DNA from: Lytechinus pictus | Lineage: Eukaryota; Echinodermata; Echinoidea; Temnopleuroida; Toxopneustidae | Length of the DNA: 64,000 nucleotides | Assembly: GCF_037042905.1 (NCBI RefSeq) | Contig: NC_087257.1 | Coordinates: forward strand, 15,040,001 to 15,104,000 | Direction of reading: 5' to 3' | Shown here: piece by piece, positions 1 through 13,800 of the stretch | Layout: the number at the start of each line of letters is the position of its first letter | Position numbering within the stretch: position 1 is the stretch's first letter | Translations under genes and position numbers: made by a program | The notes under the pieces: model-generated | Seen by the model: only the letters and a program-made list of their open reading frames with translations | Databases searched by the model: none | What the model was told of the DNA's origin: nothing

Positions 1-418
1 ATGATTGTCAAGTTTAACCCAAGAGAGGTATAGATCTAAAAGGGGTATCAGTGAGAAAGTGACCTTGTAGATCTTGAATACCAAGTGAATGTGAACCTCA
101 GTTTTCACCATTCCACTCTCCAAGTTCACTTATTGAGCATATCATTTCAAATACTGTATTCACATCTACTATAGATCTACTAGTTTCAAATCACTAACTA
201 CAAACATTACTTAGTGTTTATGATTCCCTGAATGCATTAAATATGCAAATGAATCCACCTATGGGACTAATCAACGAGTTTAACTCTGGTTAAGTCAACA
301 TTAGTTACTTTTATGAGAGTCTGAATGCATGCAATATGCAAATAAATCTCTTAGTAGGATTAACCAACTATTTCAATGATCATTCACACTATATATTGTA
401 TGTTTGTATCTAATTCAG
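1..418. other. Intron upstream of the first visible exon
   Basis: AT-rich, no exon or repeat recognised apart from two similar ATATGCAAAT-A/G-AATC words (242 and 337). It ends in the acceptor TAATTCAG at 411-418. Confidence 0.6.
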
Positions 419-1838
419 ATCATCAGGAGCCTACGTTTGATGAACCCTGTCCAAGGTATATCAATGTCAATGCAGACAGAGGATCAATTCATACAACAGT
501 AGAGTTTACGATTCCCACTGCTTCAGATAATTCTGGGAATGTTACAGTGAGAAAGTAAGTTATGTACAAAGATCAACTAGATAATGGGAATAACCTCTCA
601 GATGACAAAAGTATGATAAATCATTGTGATTTTATGAATAAGGAATATATCTTTGTCTGTATATATTACAAATAAGTTCCTTAAAAAAGGATAATTTTTA
701 CCTAAGTCAAGTACTAAGACTGATCTACAATTATTATGATTTAATTGACATTTACTATTGTAATGACATACTTGATTTGCTTGTGACCTCAAGCAACATG
801 TTGCTATGATGTTAGCTCCAAATACCAAATGTCTTTTATAAGATGTAGACATAATTGGAAGTGAGATTTTGTTTAAAAAGTCAACTCAATTCAATTAAAG
901 TCTTCTAGGTCAGTTCTCCTGCAATTCTGTTTTGAAATTCTATTTAGTAAAATATTTCTTAGTTGTTTAATAAAGTGGCACAACTCCTCTGACAAGGGGC
1001 ATAAAGAAAATCAAAGTTTTTCAGCATTCCTTTCCATTAACAGCATTTGAATGGTATATTTTGAATTATCTGTCTTATTTTTTGTTGAAAATTGAATATG
1101 AATATTAGATTAGAGCTGCAATGATTTATGAATCTTCTGCAACAATTATATTTATGCTGACAATATCTTATTCCTGTAACTTCAGTGTTTAGACAAAATA
1201 TTTGTATCACTCATTAGAGTTAGAACCTTTGATATGATTATAAAATGTTCGGTGTAATTTGCATATCATTTTTTAATGGTGTGGCTTATCATAAGCTATC
1301 CGATCATCTCTTATCTTCTTTTCTTATAGTTTGATTTGAAATATCCTTTAGATTAATGTTAATATACTATTCTACTCTGACTTCTTCCAAAACTTTTCTT
1401 TTATCATATAATTTTGCAGTATCCTCTATGGCCCGTAGTCTCAAAAGAGGTTTCAATTCTACCATGGTACAAAACCATGGTTTATGCAGATTTATTGTAT
1501 TATCGCACTTCCCTTTAAGCATCCTTTGCCACAAGTGCGCATTTCATTGGATTTTTCTTGGTGTATGCGATGAAATAAGTGTAATTGCGTACAAAAATCT
1601 GCATAGTCCATGGTTTTGTAAAGTTGAAACCTGTTTCAAGAATACGGGTCTATATGTTTGTATGATATTATATTCTTCTATGATGGAAATAAAACAAAGA
1701 AGTGAACTCTTTTAATCAGAGTCACAGGTCTACCAGGACCCAATGCAACCTTTTCTGAGGGTGCTTCAACGACCGCCTACATCGCTACTGATCAAAGTGG
1801 AAATGCAGCACGCTGTCAGATAGAAATCAACGTTAATG
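419..1838 (+). CDS. HYR domain 1 (two exons)
   Basis: Exons are 419-554 and 1720-1838, joined at phase 2. The product is an Ig-like HYR (hyalin repeat) domain, starting near EPTFDEPCP and closing with [17 protein letters not shown], which is the family's signature 'T D x S G N x A x C' last strand. It is the only HYR in this gene split by an intron; the other three are single exons. The same split and phase recur in the HYR of the adhesion GPCR at the other end of the window. The intron between the halves contains a fold-back element (1432-1648). Confidence 0.85.
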
Positions 1839-4800
1839 GTGAGATAACACATGTCAATTTCTTTTGTTCTTTATCACAATGATGTACAAAAAGAGCATTG
1901 GGTGAACACATGCTTAACATTTCAGAACTTAATATAAAAAACAAACAAACACAAGGATGAGCAGACGACAAAACCAAATAAAAACAAGATGAAAGTGAAA
2001 ATGAACAAATCTTGATATCACTGGTAATCTACCCTTCCTACTATTTTTTATACTTTAGCAATTTCCCCATATATATATATATATATAAATAACTGACACC
2101 AAGCCTTGTTTATTGTTATATTCTTTTAACCAATCAGATATCAGATTCTGTCAAATGCAACACTAGTATTCTTTATTTGACTTTATGGTGTAAAAGTTGT
2201 AGACATTGTACTAAGATTCATTTTTAAATTTTAAGTTAACAACCCTCTGTTTGATTCCCTTTTTTTCATCCAGTTTTCCGATGCCCTCGACCCCATGCGC
2301 CTGCCAGAGGCTCCCTTGTCAACTGTACGGATCCTATATATGGCTCAGAATGTTCTTACGCATGCAACCAAGGGTATGAGCTTGATGGTCCGCCAACTCG
2401 AACCTGTGAACTGACCGAGGGCCAGGCTCCAGCATCTTGGGACGGGGAACAGCCTTCGTGTAGACGTAAGATACATGTATACAATCGGGAATGCATGGGT
2501 TATTTCATGTTTTTGTTGATGCTGGTGTCAGAAACACTATTCAGCTTGCCTTCCCTACATGTAGCTCAAACACCTGGTGAGATTTGTCCCAGGGCCATCT
2601 TCATTTCATGTCTAGTGCTATTCAGCATTTAACATTGACCCAACACCAAATGGTCAACAACAAACCTGAAATCCCCTAATGGTTCTGATAGAAACTTCTG
2701 TAAAGTCAATGAAAGTGAGAGTCATAAAATACCCTTAAAACGGACATACTGAAGCTTTTCGACAAGTGAAAGTAATCGACCATTCCATAGAGTACATCTC
2801 ATTATTTCTTTGTGTCACTTGCTCATACAGCGAGGACCTGTCCGTCCCTGCCGACCCCAGCACTAGCAGTCAGGTCAGGATGTCATCTTCAGCCACCTGA
2901 AGAAGAACCCTTCGGAACTCTATGTACCTTCTACTGTCCTTATGGCTTCCGAGGCGTTGGAGATCATCAAAAGCGCTGCCAAGCAGATGGAACGTGGAGT
3001 GGTTCTGACTTCAGTTGTGAAGGTGCTTTAGCCTCATGTTTTTTTCATAAGCTTGCATTACATCTTACATTAAAACAATACATGTATATCATTAAATAAT
3101 AATAATAATATGGACATTTGTTACAGTAATGCACCAGTATCCATCGTAAAAATATGCTTATGGTGCCATAAAGAAGGCATTGAAAGAAAAATGGGGGGGG
3201 GGGCTCCGGGGCATTTAACCCCCAAATCTCCAATACCAAAAAATAGGGGGAAATAGAAAAGAAATAAAAAAAGAAATCCAAGGAAAGAGGGTAAAATATG
3301 GAACAATTCTTTTGTTAATGTGTTAAAATCTCTCACAAAATTATATTTTCTTTTGAAAAAGGTCAAATTTTTCGCTTGCTTACTCACTCAAGACTTGAAA
3401 TTGACTTGAAATTTTTTACCAAGTATGCCATGTTCCACCCCTAAAAAACGTTTAACTCAAGTAGGCTTATTTTTAAGATAGTATGGTGGTAGAATTCAAT
3501 GTTAGGCTTCATGTTGGAAATTTAAATATGTAAAAAAAAGTTTTTTGCACCCTTAACATATTCAGAGACTGATCGTAAGGGTCTAAAGGCAATTTGGAAA
3601 GATATCTAAGGCTATCTTGATCAATTTATATTTTTTGAGTAAGAAGATAAAGTTTTCGAACCAAACACTCGGGCATCAAAAATTCGGTCTCAAAACATGT
3701 GCAAGACTTCAAAGTATAAATTCAGCTAATGGCGCGGTCGAAAACTTTCGCACAGCGGAATGGTCATGGAAAATGGTGGGTTTAGGGTTAAAGAAAACTA
3801 TAATTGAAATTGGAATTTTGTCTTTGTCAGCCATCGCCTGTTCTCCTCTAGAGGTGGTCGATGGAGCCACCATCACACCTCCTGACTGCCAGACAGACCC
3901 GAGGTTTGGAGAGACGTGCCTGCTTCGATGTAACACACCAGGTTTCCAGATCCAGCCTAGGATCCTGACTGACACTGTCTGCCTGGGAACAGGGTTCTGG
4001 TCCAGGAACATCACTAAAGCATCATGTGTAGGTCAGTATTATTGAATCCTATTTTGTTACTGAAATGATCAATACTATTATTGTTGTTATTATTATTATT
4101 AATATTATTATTGTTATTACTATTATTATTATTGATAATAATAATTTTATTATTTTTATTATTATTATTATTACAAATATTATTATTACTATTATTATTT
4201 TCATTACTGTCATCATAATTATCATCAAAGTTATCATTGTTTTCATTTATATTTTATAATTTTCATTATTTGAATTACTTTTAAGTAGAAGCAGCAGCAA
4301 CAGTTAGATGTTGAAGTAAATGTTGTAAAAGACTATGTCCGATATCTCTTTAGGTAAATTATGGTAGTATATACACACAAGAAATTTAAATGGCACTTCT
4401 AAGAGTTATAATCATGGATAATGTTATGAAAGCTGTATTCATTCATGAGCTTCCAATTTAATACTTTTTGCATTCAATTTATTCCTTTTCAGATATTGAA
4501 GAGCCAATGTTCACTACCTGCCCCAATGACTTCATTGTGTATGCTCCCGAAGGAGAACTGCTTGCCGATGTCACCTGGGATGTCCAGGCCACTGATAATG
4601 ATCCCACCGCTGCCACCGATATTGTGTGTAACATGGAGCAAGGATTGAAGCCTGAAGGGGACTATGCCGTGACGTGTACTGCTTCAGACGCCCAAGGAAA
4701 CACCCAGACCTGCACTTTTGAGGTCTCTGTTAGAGGTCAGTAGATTGAATCAAAGGATTGAATCAGAGGGATGAAATGAAGTGGGAAAGTAAGAAAATTT

Positions 4801-7800
4801 GTGTCTGATCAAATGATATTTATTTATGTTTATGTTTATTGTGTCAATTTGTGTGTGCTCGATGTGCTGGTGTATGTGTTGTTGCCCGTAGCAACCAATA
4901 TCACTGTATATTACTGGGTAAACATATTTCCTTATTTTATTATTAATCATAGATTTTAGTATGTATTCCCATTGGGCCTCATCCACAAAAATGTAAGCTA
5001 ATATTTGAGATACTGGCTCATAATTTTATAATCTTTGTGATTGTAAATTATTTTGATGTTGATTTTTAATGTTGCCAAACGCATTAAATTTATCAACTTC
5101 AAATTCAATTCAATAGTTTTACTGTATATCTTCTTAATATATAATAACTTAATCCTAGACTTTTGCATGATGGAATAGTCATCGACTAACTTGAGTTAAA
5201 GTATAGTAGGACTTTGTCTGAAAACTCTTATAGGGCCTGATTTGTCTACAAAGATAGTATTTTCATAGCATTGTATCTCTGCCTGATGTGAAATCACAAG
5301 TAACTAAAATTTCGAGATGGAATAGAAGCCATTAGCTACATTCAAAGTCGGGCAATGATTGAGGATTGCCATAGACTGTGTGTGAAAGTTTTTAGAGGGC
5401 ATGATTCTACAAATATACTATTTTAAACATTTCTTTTGTTATTGATTTGACTTATGAGAAGATATCTACCCCTCCACCAAGCGTCTTTGGAAATAGAAGC
5501 TATTCATTATATACAACATTGAGCAATGTTTCAGGATTACCATATACTGTTTCTGAAAGCTTTTAGATGGCTTGATCCTACAAATATATTGTCTAGATCA
5601 TTTCATTTGGTATCAATTTGACTTGTGAGAAGATATTTAACCCTCCACCAAGCATCTTTGGAAATATAAGCTGTTAATCATATACAAAGTTGAGCAATGA
5701 TTGAGGGTTACCATACACTGTTTCTGAAAGCTTGTAGAGGGCTTGCTTCTGCAAATATATTATTTTAAACATTTCTATTGTTATCGATTTGACTTGCAGT
5801 GAGGAGATGTCAGCCTCTCCATCCACCTGTCTTTGGTAATATCGTTGGATCATGTGACAATGTTTGGGGAAGTGAATGTGAGGTAGAATGCGCTCTTGGA
5901 TACTCCCTCGTAGGACCGAGCCTAACACAGTGCAACTACACAGGACAGCGCATGCACTGGCAGAGAGAAACAGCACCCTATTGCGATAGTAGGTATTCAG
6001 CAGCTTGTGCCGGTGACACAGGCAGGGTGGTGGAGAGGGAGAGAATTTTAAAAGGAGAGTTGAAGATGTGTGCTTAGATTTTAACCTGTGCAATGATAGA
6101 TTAAAGGTCAAGTCCACCTCAGAAAAATGTTGATTTGAATCAATAGAGAAAAATCAGATAAGCACAATGCTAAAAATTTCATCAAAATCGGATGTAAAAT
6201 AAGAAAGTTATGACATTTCAAAGTTTCGCTTATTTTTAACAAAATAGTTATATGAACGAGCCAGTTACATCCAAATTAGAGAGTCGATGATGTCACTCAC
6301 TCACTATTTCTTTTGTTTTTTATTGTTTGAATAATACAATATTTTAATTTTTACGAATTTGAGGATTAGGACCTCATTGCCTGAACCACAAAATGTTAAA
6401 ATAATGGAATTCTACGTGTTCAGGGAGGAATGAAACTTCATTTCACATGACAATGACGAGAAAATCAAAATATTTCATATTTCATATAATAAAATACAAA
6501 AGAAATAGTGAGTGAGTGATGTCATCGGTTCCCTTATTTGCATACCGACCGGGATGCGCATATAACTGTTTTGTGGAATGAAGCAAAACTTTAAAATGTC
6601 ATAACCTTCTTATTTTACATCCGATTTTGATGAAATTTCCAGTGTTATGCTCGTTGAATTTTTCTCTTTTTATTCAAATCAAGTTTTTGTTGGGGTGGAC
6701 TTGTCCTTTAATTTGGCAATTATGCCCAGCGATCCTCAAACTGGCAAGAAGCCTGGCAAGGATATTGTAAAAATACATGGTGAAGAGGAGGCCGGTATGA
6801 TGCCTTTAGAACACTCAATAATGCTGTCATGTATTCTTGGTTGAATGGCAAAAGTGATGGGTCAAAGGTCTTTGATACACTTAATGCATGCATGAGTTGG
6901 AGTCTCACTCTTGATATGGTAAAAATTGATGTTCAGATGAACTGTAAGTCCAAAATGAATTAAGCACAATGTTTTATCAGGCAATTTCTTTTTATATGAC
7001 AGTTACCATAATAACAATATATCTCGGCAAATTAAAATCTAGGAAATCAGATCTGGCAACTTGTGAGACGAAAAATGTTGATGAAGCACTGTACATTTTA
7101 TCAATGAAATTTTATTAATGATTCCATGGACTTGCTGTTTCCCCTTTTCTTTTTTCCTTGTAAATCTTTTTCTCCTGATATTGTTCCTTTCCTTTTCAAA
7201 CTATATTTTTCATTTGTCTATCTTGGTAGTTGTTGGATGCGATCCCCTGGATGTACCGCTCAACATCAGTGTATACCCTGCTACATGCACGAATATAGAG
7301 AAACTCTACTATGGGACGGAATGTACCTTCTTTTGTCGCAATGGACTAACGTTAGAGGGCACTGTTCACTCTGTTTCCTGTGGTGCAGATGGAGAGTGGG
7401 ATACAAATGTAGCAGATATTGAAGTCACATGTACCGGTATGGCTGGTAGCATAAAAATACCTTTAAAAACTTGATGCTTGATATTTAAAAAATGGTTGCT
7501 ATTGTAGTGAACATGCTAAAGATATTTCAATCAACAAAGAAAAGCATTTTTATAATCAGGGTTCCCACAGTCATGGAAAATCCTGGAAAAATTTGTGGTC
7601 ATGGAAAGGCAGGGAATTTGGAAAATTTGTGATAAGTCATGGAATTGCATTTACCTCTTGGCTATGGCAGCTTTCCTGTTTGTTGTGTTCGCAACCCTCT
7701 TACTCTGTGATCATACTCTCCTATTATAATTGGTGTTCATGATTTCCATTTTTTCCAGTTTTATGACATCCCAAATTCTAAATAACTCCTGGGACGTCAG

Positions 7801-10800
7801 AGGAAGTAATGGAAAGCAGCAATTTAATCATGGAAAAGTCATGGAATTCTTTTTTCAAATTTCTGTGGGAACCCTGTATAATCCCTTACTTGTTTGCCTT
7901 GTTATCCGCTCTGGGTTCAGAATCAGAATACACATGTGCTCGTTTGGCTTATTACGAGCTCCCATAGAAGAGACTTACAGCTGCCCTCATGTGTGGACTT
8001 ACATTCTATATCCGAACATTCATGGAGATTGAAAACTATAAAATTGTATAACTCTGTTTTCCTTTGTGAATATAAATGTAGCAAGTTGCCACACTTACTT
8101 AAACCATACAACCATATACTATGGGTAGACAAGGCAGGAAAAAGAGCACTGAATATTTCAAAAATGTTTTCTCTTTCTCTTGTTAACATCCAGATAATGT
8201 AGCTCCAACACTCACATTCTGTCCCGGACCAATTTCCGTCATCCGTACTGAAATCTGGGGCGTGGAAATAACCTTCGATCTGCCCAGGGCGCAGGACAAT
8301 GCCGATGAAGTTCTTGCAGTGATGACTGTCCCGGAAAATTTGACATCCCCCTTTAACTTCACAGAAGATGCTGTGGCTAGCTATACATTTATAGATTCAT
8401 CGGGAAACTCTGTGACGTGTTCATTTTCTGTGTATGTTCAAGGTAATGAATGCATATTCTAATGTTGCCAGTTTGAGATTGCAGTATCATTATCTCATTT
8501 TCCCTGCTCTGACAGTTGCAATTGCTAGGTAGATAGGCTTGGCCCAAGAATTTCTTGCTGATACCTTTACATCAAGTTTGCTTCCTTTAAAGAAGTTTCC
8601 ATTCCATATATTCTTAACGTTTTTCATAAATAATAGCTCCCATGAAAGCTGATACCACTTGAATCTATTGTCGGTTTCAGATGAGATCCCGCCAGAAGTA
8701 GTCTTCTGTCCTGATGATATCCATGTCAACACCAGTGAGGTCTTGACCGAAGTCAGCTGGGAAGTACCTATCTTTGAAGAGGTTACCGGCGATGACCTCC
8801 TCATCACCAGTAACCATGACAACCACATGGCAACATTTCCCTGGGGAGAACATGTTGTTAGTTATCTAGCCTCAAACACAGACAATGGAAAAACTGTCGG
8901 ATGTGAATTTTCCGTTGAAGTGAAACGTAAGTTGCAGATTGTAGTATATTTCTATCAAACAATCAATATTTAGATCTAGATTCTGATTTAATTTCTGTTT
9001 AAAAGCAAATCAAACATCACATGAAAAATTGAAATATAGTCAAAAAAAGGTAGTAGTTTAGTATCCTAGTTTATATGATAAATTAAGTATTTAGGAAAAA
9101 AATTAACAAACACAATACAAATAACCTTTGTTGAGTTAAAAAATGATTATCAAGATGAATGCATTTATTTAAAAAAAGTCCTTCAAAAGATTAGATGCTC
9201 TGCCGCCTACGCATACCACAGAATAACACCAACTTTGCATTTTCAGCTGTTACATGCAATGACTTGAGAGCGCCTGGGAATGGAGCAATTTCCTGTGACC
9301 AGTGGGCGTATGGAAGGTTCTGCAGCATCTTCTGTAACAATAACTTTGACATCCCAAGACTTCCATCATCCCGCAAGCCCCCTGAACACTACGTCTGCGG
9401 AGGCAGTGGGCTCTGGAGTCCTCATGCCTATGTACCAGACTGCTCAGGTGAGTATTAGAAAGCACCTTACCAGAAGATTAAATTTTTTCCCCTTGAATTA
9501 CACAAGCATCTTTTCATCGACGATCTATTTTTTTTTTCATAAGGAAAACAATGGGGAGAAGATTTATTTCAGGAATCCAGCTTATAATGCCAATGATGAG
9601 ATGATAGGCAAGGCTCCACACTAACTTTTTTTCTTGGTGGCCCAATCTGTCCACCAAAATCATCAATTTCACATTTTTGGTGGCCCGCAAAGCAAATTTG
9701 GTGGCCCTTTAAACAATAGAAAACATTACAATTTATCCAAACTTTGGTATCCCGTCTGGGCCTCCAAGTGTGGGCTTTTACAGAACTTTGGTGGTCCGAC
9801 TTTCAATTTAGGTTACGCCGAGCAACCAGACCGCTGCTAATGTCGAGCCCTGACAATGAGGAATACCAATAGCAATTCAAAGACACTGTAGTATTTCTGT
9901 AGGAAACACATGATGCTGATTGTTACTTAATTCCATTTTTTTTCTTGTTTGGAGGATAATGACCGGGGTAATAATATATCTGCAAAGCGCTTAGACACGT
10001 CGTTCCGATGTATTAAGCGCTATATAAAAAAACAGATTATTATTATTATTATAATGCTACCACCCTTTCCAATTAAATCTGACATTCGCTTACACTGTTG
10101 CAGTTATAGTCCATTCCAATTCTTGAAATTCTCTATCCAGCTGATTCTGGTTCCTATTCTTTGTGTAGTTCCTTCTACACTTAGATCCCTCAGACATATT
10201 TTCCCACAAGCTGTAGGCCCAAATGCCTGTCAAATCGTTACGTTACATTACCCTTCCTGTCTATTTTGTTTCTGCCTCATACTGTGCTATGGCTATAATT
10301 CTTTCTTGCTTTTATCTCAAGATATTTTTGTCATTTTTTTGTAATCCACTTTAGTTGTCTTGTTCTGTGATTTTATTAGTATTGTAGTATCTTATTGTAA
10401 TCATATATCATAAACATTTGCTTCCAATCCTTTAAAGCAATCAAGAGACCAGGCCAATGCAACCTTCCCAATGAACTTCTGTACTTCTCTGGAGATTGTG
10501 GCACGCAGGACACTCTGAACCAAATCGCCGAATCCTTCCTAGCAATCCTCCAGGGAACTGATTTCAGTGATATCTGCACCCAGTCAGACCAGTGCACTGC
10601 AGATAATGTCAGGGTTACATGTGGACCAAATATCGAGGCTAGCCGAAGAGGTCGCAGAGAGATTCCTCGACGACGGGCAATCCTTAGAAGCAAAGAGGAA
10701 ACAGACAAGGCCTTGCAGATGGAGAGGAGGACTGAACATCGCCTGAAACGACAAGTGGCCAGCCCTTTTGTGGTTTCCATCGAGTGGGACTTTGAGGTTA

Positions 10801-13800
10801 ACATCAATCAAGACCCAAGCCTTGATAGCTTTGCTGCTGCCACAGATGCTGAGGACATTATGATTTCTATGAATGATATCCTCTATGAGCAGATCTTGGA
10901 CGGTACCTTCCCCGACATCACAGATGTTCCTGGAGCAAACATCACCCTGGATGTGGATTCATTGACATACGACTATGCAGAGGTTATGTGCGATGATGGA
11001 TTCACTGCCGACAATGAAGATTTGCAATGTGGTATGAAATTCTAAAACCCCAGTGTCGTTATTACTATTTCATTAACACACTGACTTTTAAATCCCAGGT
11101 TGTTCAAACTTGTCATTGATGAAACCATATTCTGTCTTTCAATTTCTTGCATCGTGGGGACATTCATTGACAATGTAATCAGGGTTTGTCAAGCTCAAAC
11201 TAGATGAATCCTTATCTTGTCTTTCAGTTTCTTGTATTGTGAGGACATTCAATAATAATGTGTCCTTGATCTTTCAGGTTTGACATATACAAATCCATAT
11301 CCTTTTTCCCCAGTTCCTTGCATAGTGGGGACATTCTTTGACAATGTGACCAGGATTTGCCAGGCCTGTCCTAGAGGAACCTATCAAGACTCTGAAGCAC
11401 AGTCATCGTGTATCCCATGCGAAGAGGGACAATGGACAGAGGAGGATGCATCTACTAATCATACTCAGTGCTTGGGTGAGTAGAAAGGTAGATTAAGTAA
11501 TGTCAATGCAATTCAACTTAGCATTTATTTCATATTTAATTAAGAAACAAGACAATAAAAAATATTGTTACAACATCAACAAAAACAAACAATAGTGATA
11601 AAGTATAGTGGGCATATTATTATGATATATAACAAATTGAAAGATAAATTATTTGAATACAGGAATGCACTAAAAAGCCAGAAGGTTAAAATGCACACAC
11701 CCAAAGTAACTTTGCCCTTAAGGTAATTTTGATATATAGATGCAGCAAGTGACAAGTAGCAAAGAAACAAAATAAAAAACAGAATAAAACAACATCAGTT
11801 ATAAGAAGAACTAAAGCAAACCTAATGAGAATTTAGAGTAGTAGGATGAGGATTTTGGAAACATTGATTCAGTTTATTGTTATATTGATTTTTGAAAATG
11901 TAAACATTTTTATAAATACTGAGCAATTTTATATAATAATCAACCTTCTGTATATGCAGACTTTTCTCAATTCTTACTTCACTTCACGAACTGGCCAAGC
12001 AATGATAGAGCATTAAAACTAATTATATGAACTAGAAAAAAGAGACAAATAAAGTCTTACTTATAGGGAGCCAGACATACATGTTTTATGGTACTGCCCT
12101 GATATGAAACAATACTATTGGTACCTATTAGTGTTCAAAGTTCAGTAATGGCAATAGTATTGGCAATATTTTTAGTATTATAATTATCATTATCATCATC
12201 ATTATAATTTCACATCTGCAGATATATGTGATGCAGGTTACTTCTCACCTACCGGTGTAGCCCCCTGCGAGCTATGTCCTATTGGAACTTACCAACCTGA
12301 ACCCCTCAGCACCTCATGCCTTCACTGCCCTAATGGAACAAACACAATGGCTAGCGGCAGCCATCAAATTCAGCAATGCATCGGTAAGTCAAAATGTGAC
12401 CAGCCACCCCCAAAACTAACAATAAGCCACAGGGAATAAAGCCAACACAACAATATGGTCTTCAATATAATAATAATCATAATGATAATAATTGATATTT
12501 ACGAAGCGCTTTACACAAAAAGTTTCAAAGCGCTGTGTACGTAAAAGAGATATTCAAATAGAATTGTACAATACATAAATGAATAATCTACAGAATGATG
12601 AGTAAACATAATTAAAAACATAACTATGTGTGCCGAGTCTTGAAAAGGTGCGTATTTAGTCTCTTCTTGAAGGTGTCAGTATTGGGTGCATCGTGAAGGG
12701 AGAGAGGTCCAAGGTAGAGGTGCACGAACAGAAAAAACCCCAGTGCCATAGCAGTTGTGGGTGCAAGATCCAAGTGCGAGCTGGGGTCTTGTCAAAAAGC
12801 AAAAATAAGCAAATTAGATCCGAAACTACTTTTTTTTTCTTTACACTGTCAAAAGTTGAATTAGTGTACATTACATAGTAAGGAAATAGGCACAAGTGTT
12901 AACAAATTTTCAAATTACCTCATTCTAAACAATTGGCGAAAATTGTAAAGATTAAACAAAGGTATCTATGCGGTTTGGAGAATTACAGATGATCAAAAAA
13001 GTGTTTTAATAATGCAATTTTCTTATGGTATATTTTTATCCCATCTTCCCCTAATAGAGCCATGTCAGCCTGGCTCCTTCTCTCCGTCTGGTTTTGTTCC
13101 TTGTGATCTATGTCCGTTGGGTTCGTATCAAAGTCAAGTGCAACAGACTTCCTGTGACCTTTGCCCCGGACATCTTTCAACCAATAACAGTGGAGCACTA
13201 TCAGTGCAGGAATGCACAGGTAAGAAGTAAAAAATGAATCATGAAAATTTGATAAAAACTACCTAAATTTATTTTTATGTAAATGAAATATGTTACCTAA
13301 ATATGGTTTTAATTTGCTTCTAAATTAGGCCTATATTTCAAATTTCTTGCACTAATAACACGTTTGTACAGTAGAGGCCTGCCCAAAAATTCGCAAATAT
13401 TTTTGGTTCTTGCTAGAAATGGATCAACATGCCACCACTTGCAAATGTTCACATTCTTGTATTTTGTCATAAATATCATAAATAATTGTTATTTATTATA
13501 ATTATGTATAATTATAGATTTTGAAATTTATGTATTTAAATTTTGTTTTTATTATTGTTACCATCCTAAAGTTATTTTTATTATCATTGTTAGTCTCATT
13601 GTCATTATTATCATTTTGGGGGTTGGGGTTAATAGCTCCAAAATGCCCCAATTGTAAGTCAGAAAATAAGCTCAGCTTGTTTAATATGCATGCCTCTGTG
13701 AACACATGATGATGATATTTTTTGCTTGCATACAATAGTAATACAATGGTAAGATCAAGTCAGGTTTAAGAAAAGAATGAAGAACTTTTGTTTACAAATA

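Noticed and set aside
4049-4259. Open frames on both strands over an ATT tract
   Set aside because: They encode only Ile/Asn/Val runs from a low-complexity repeat.
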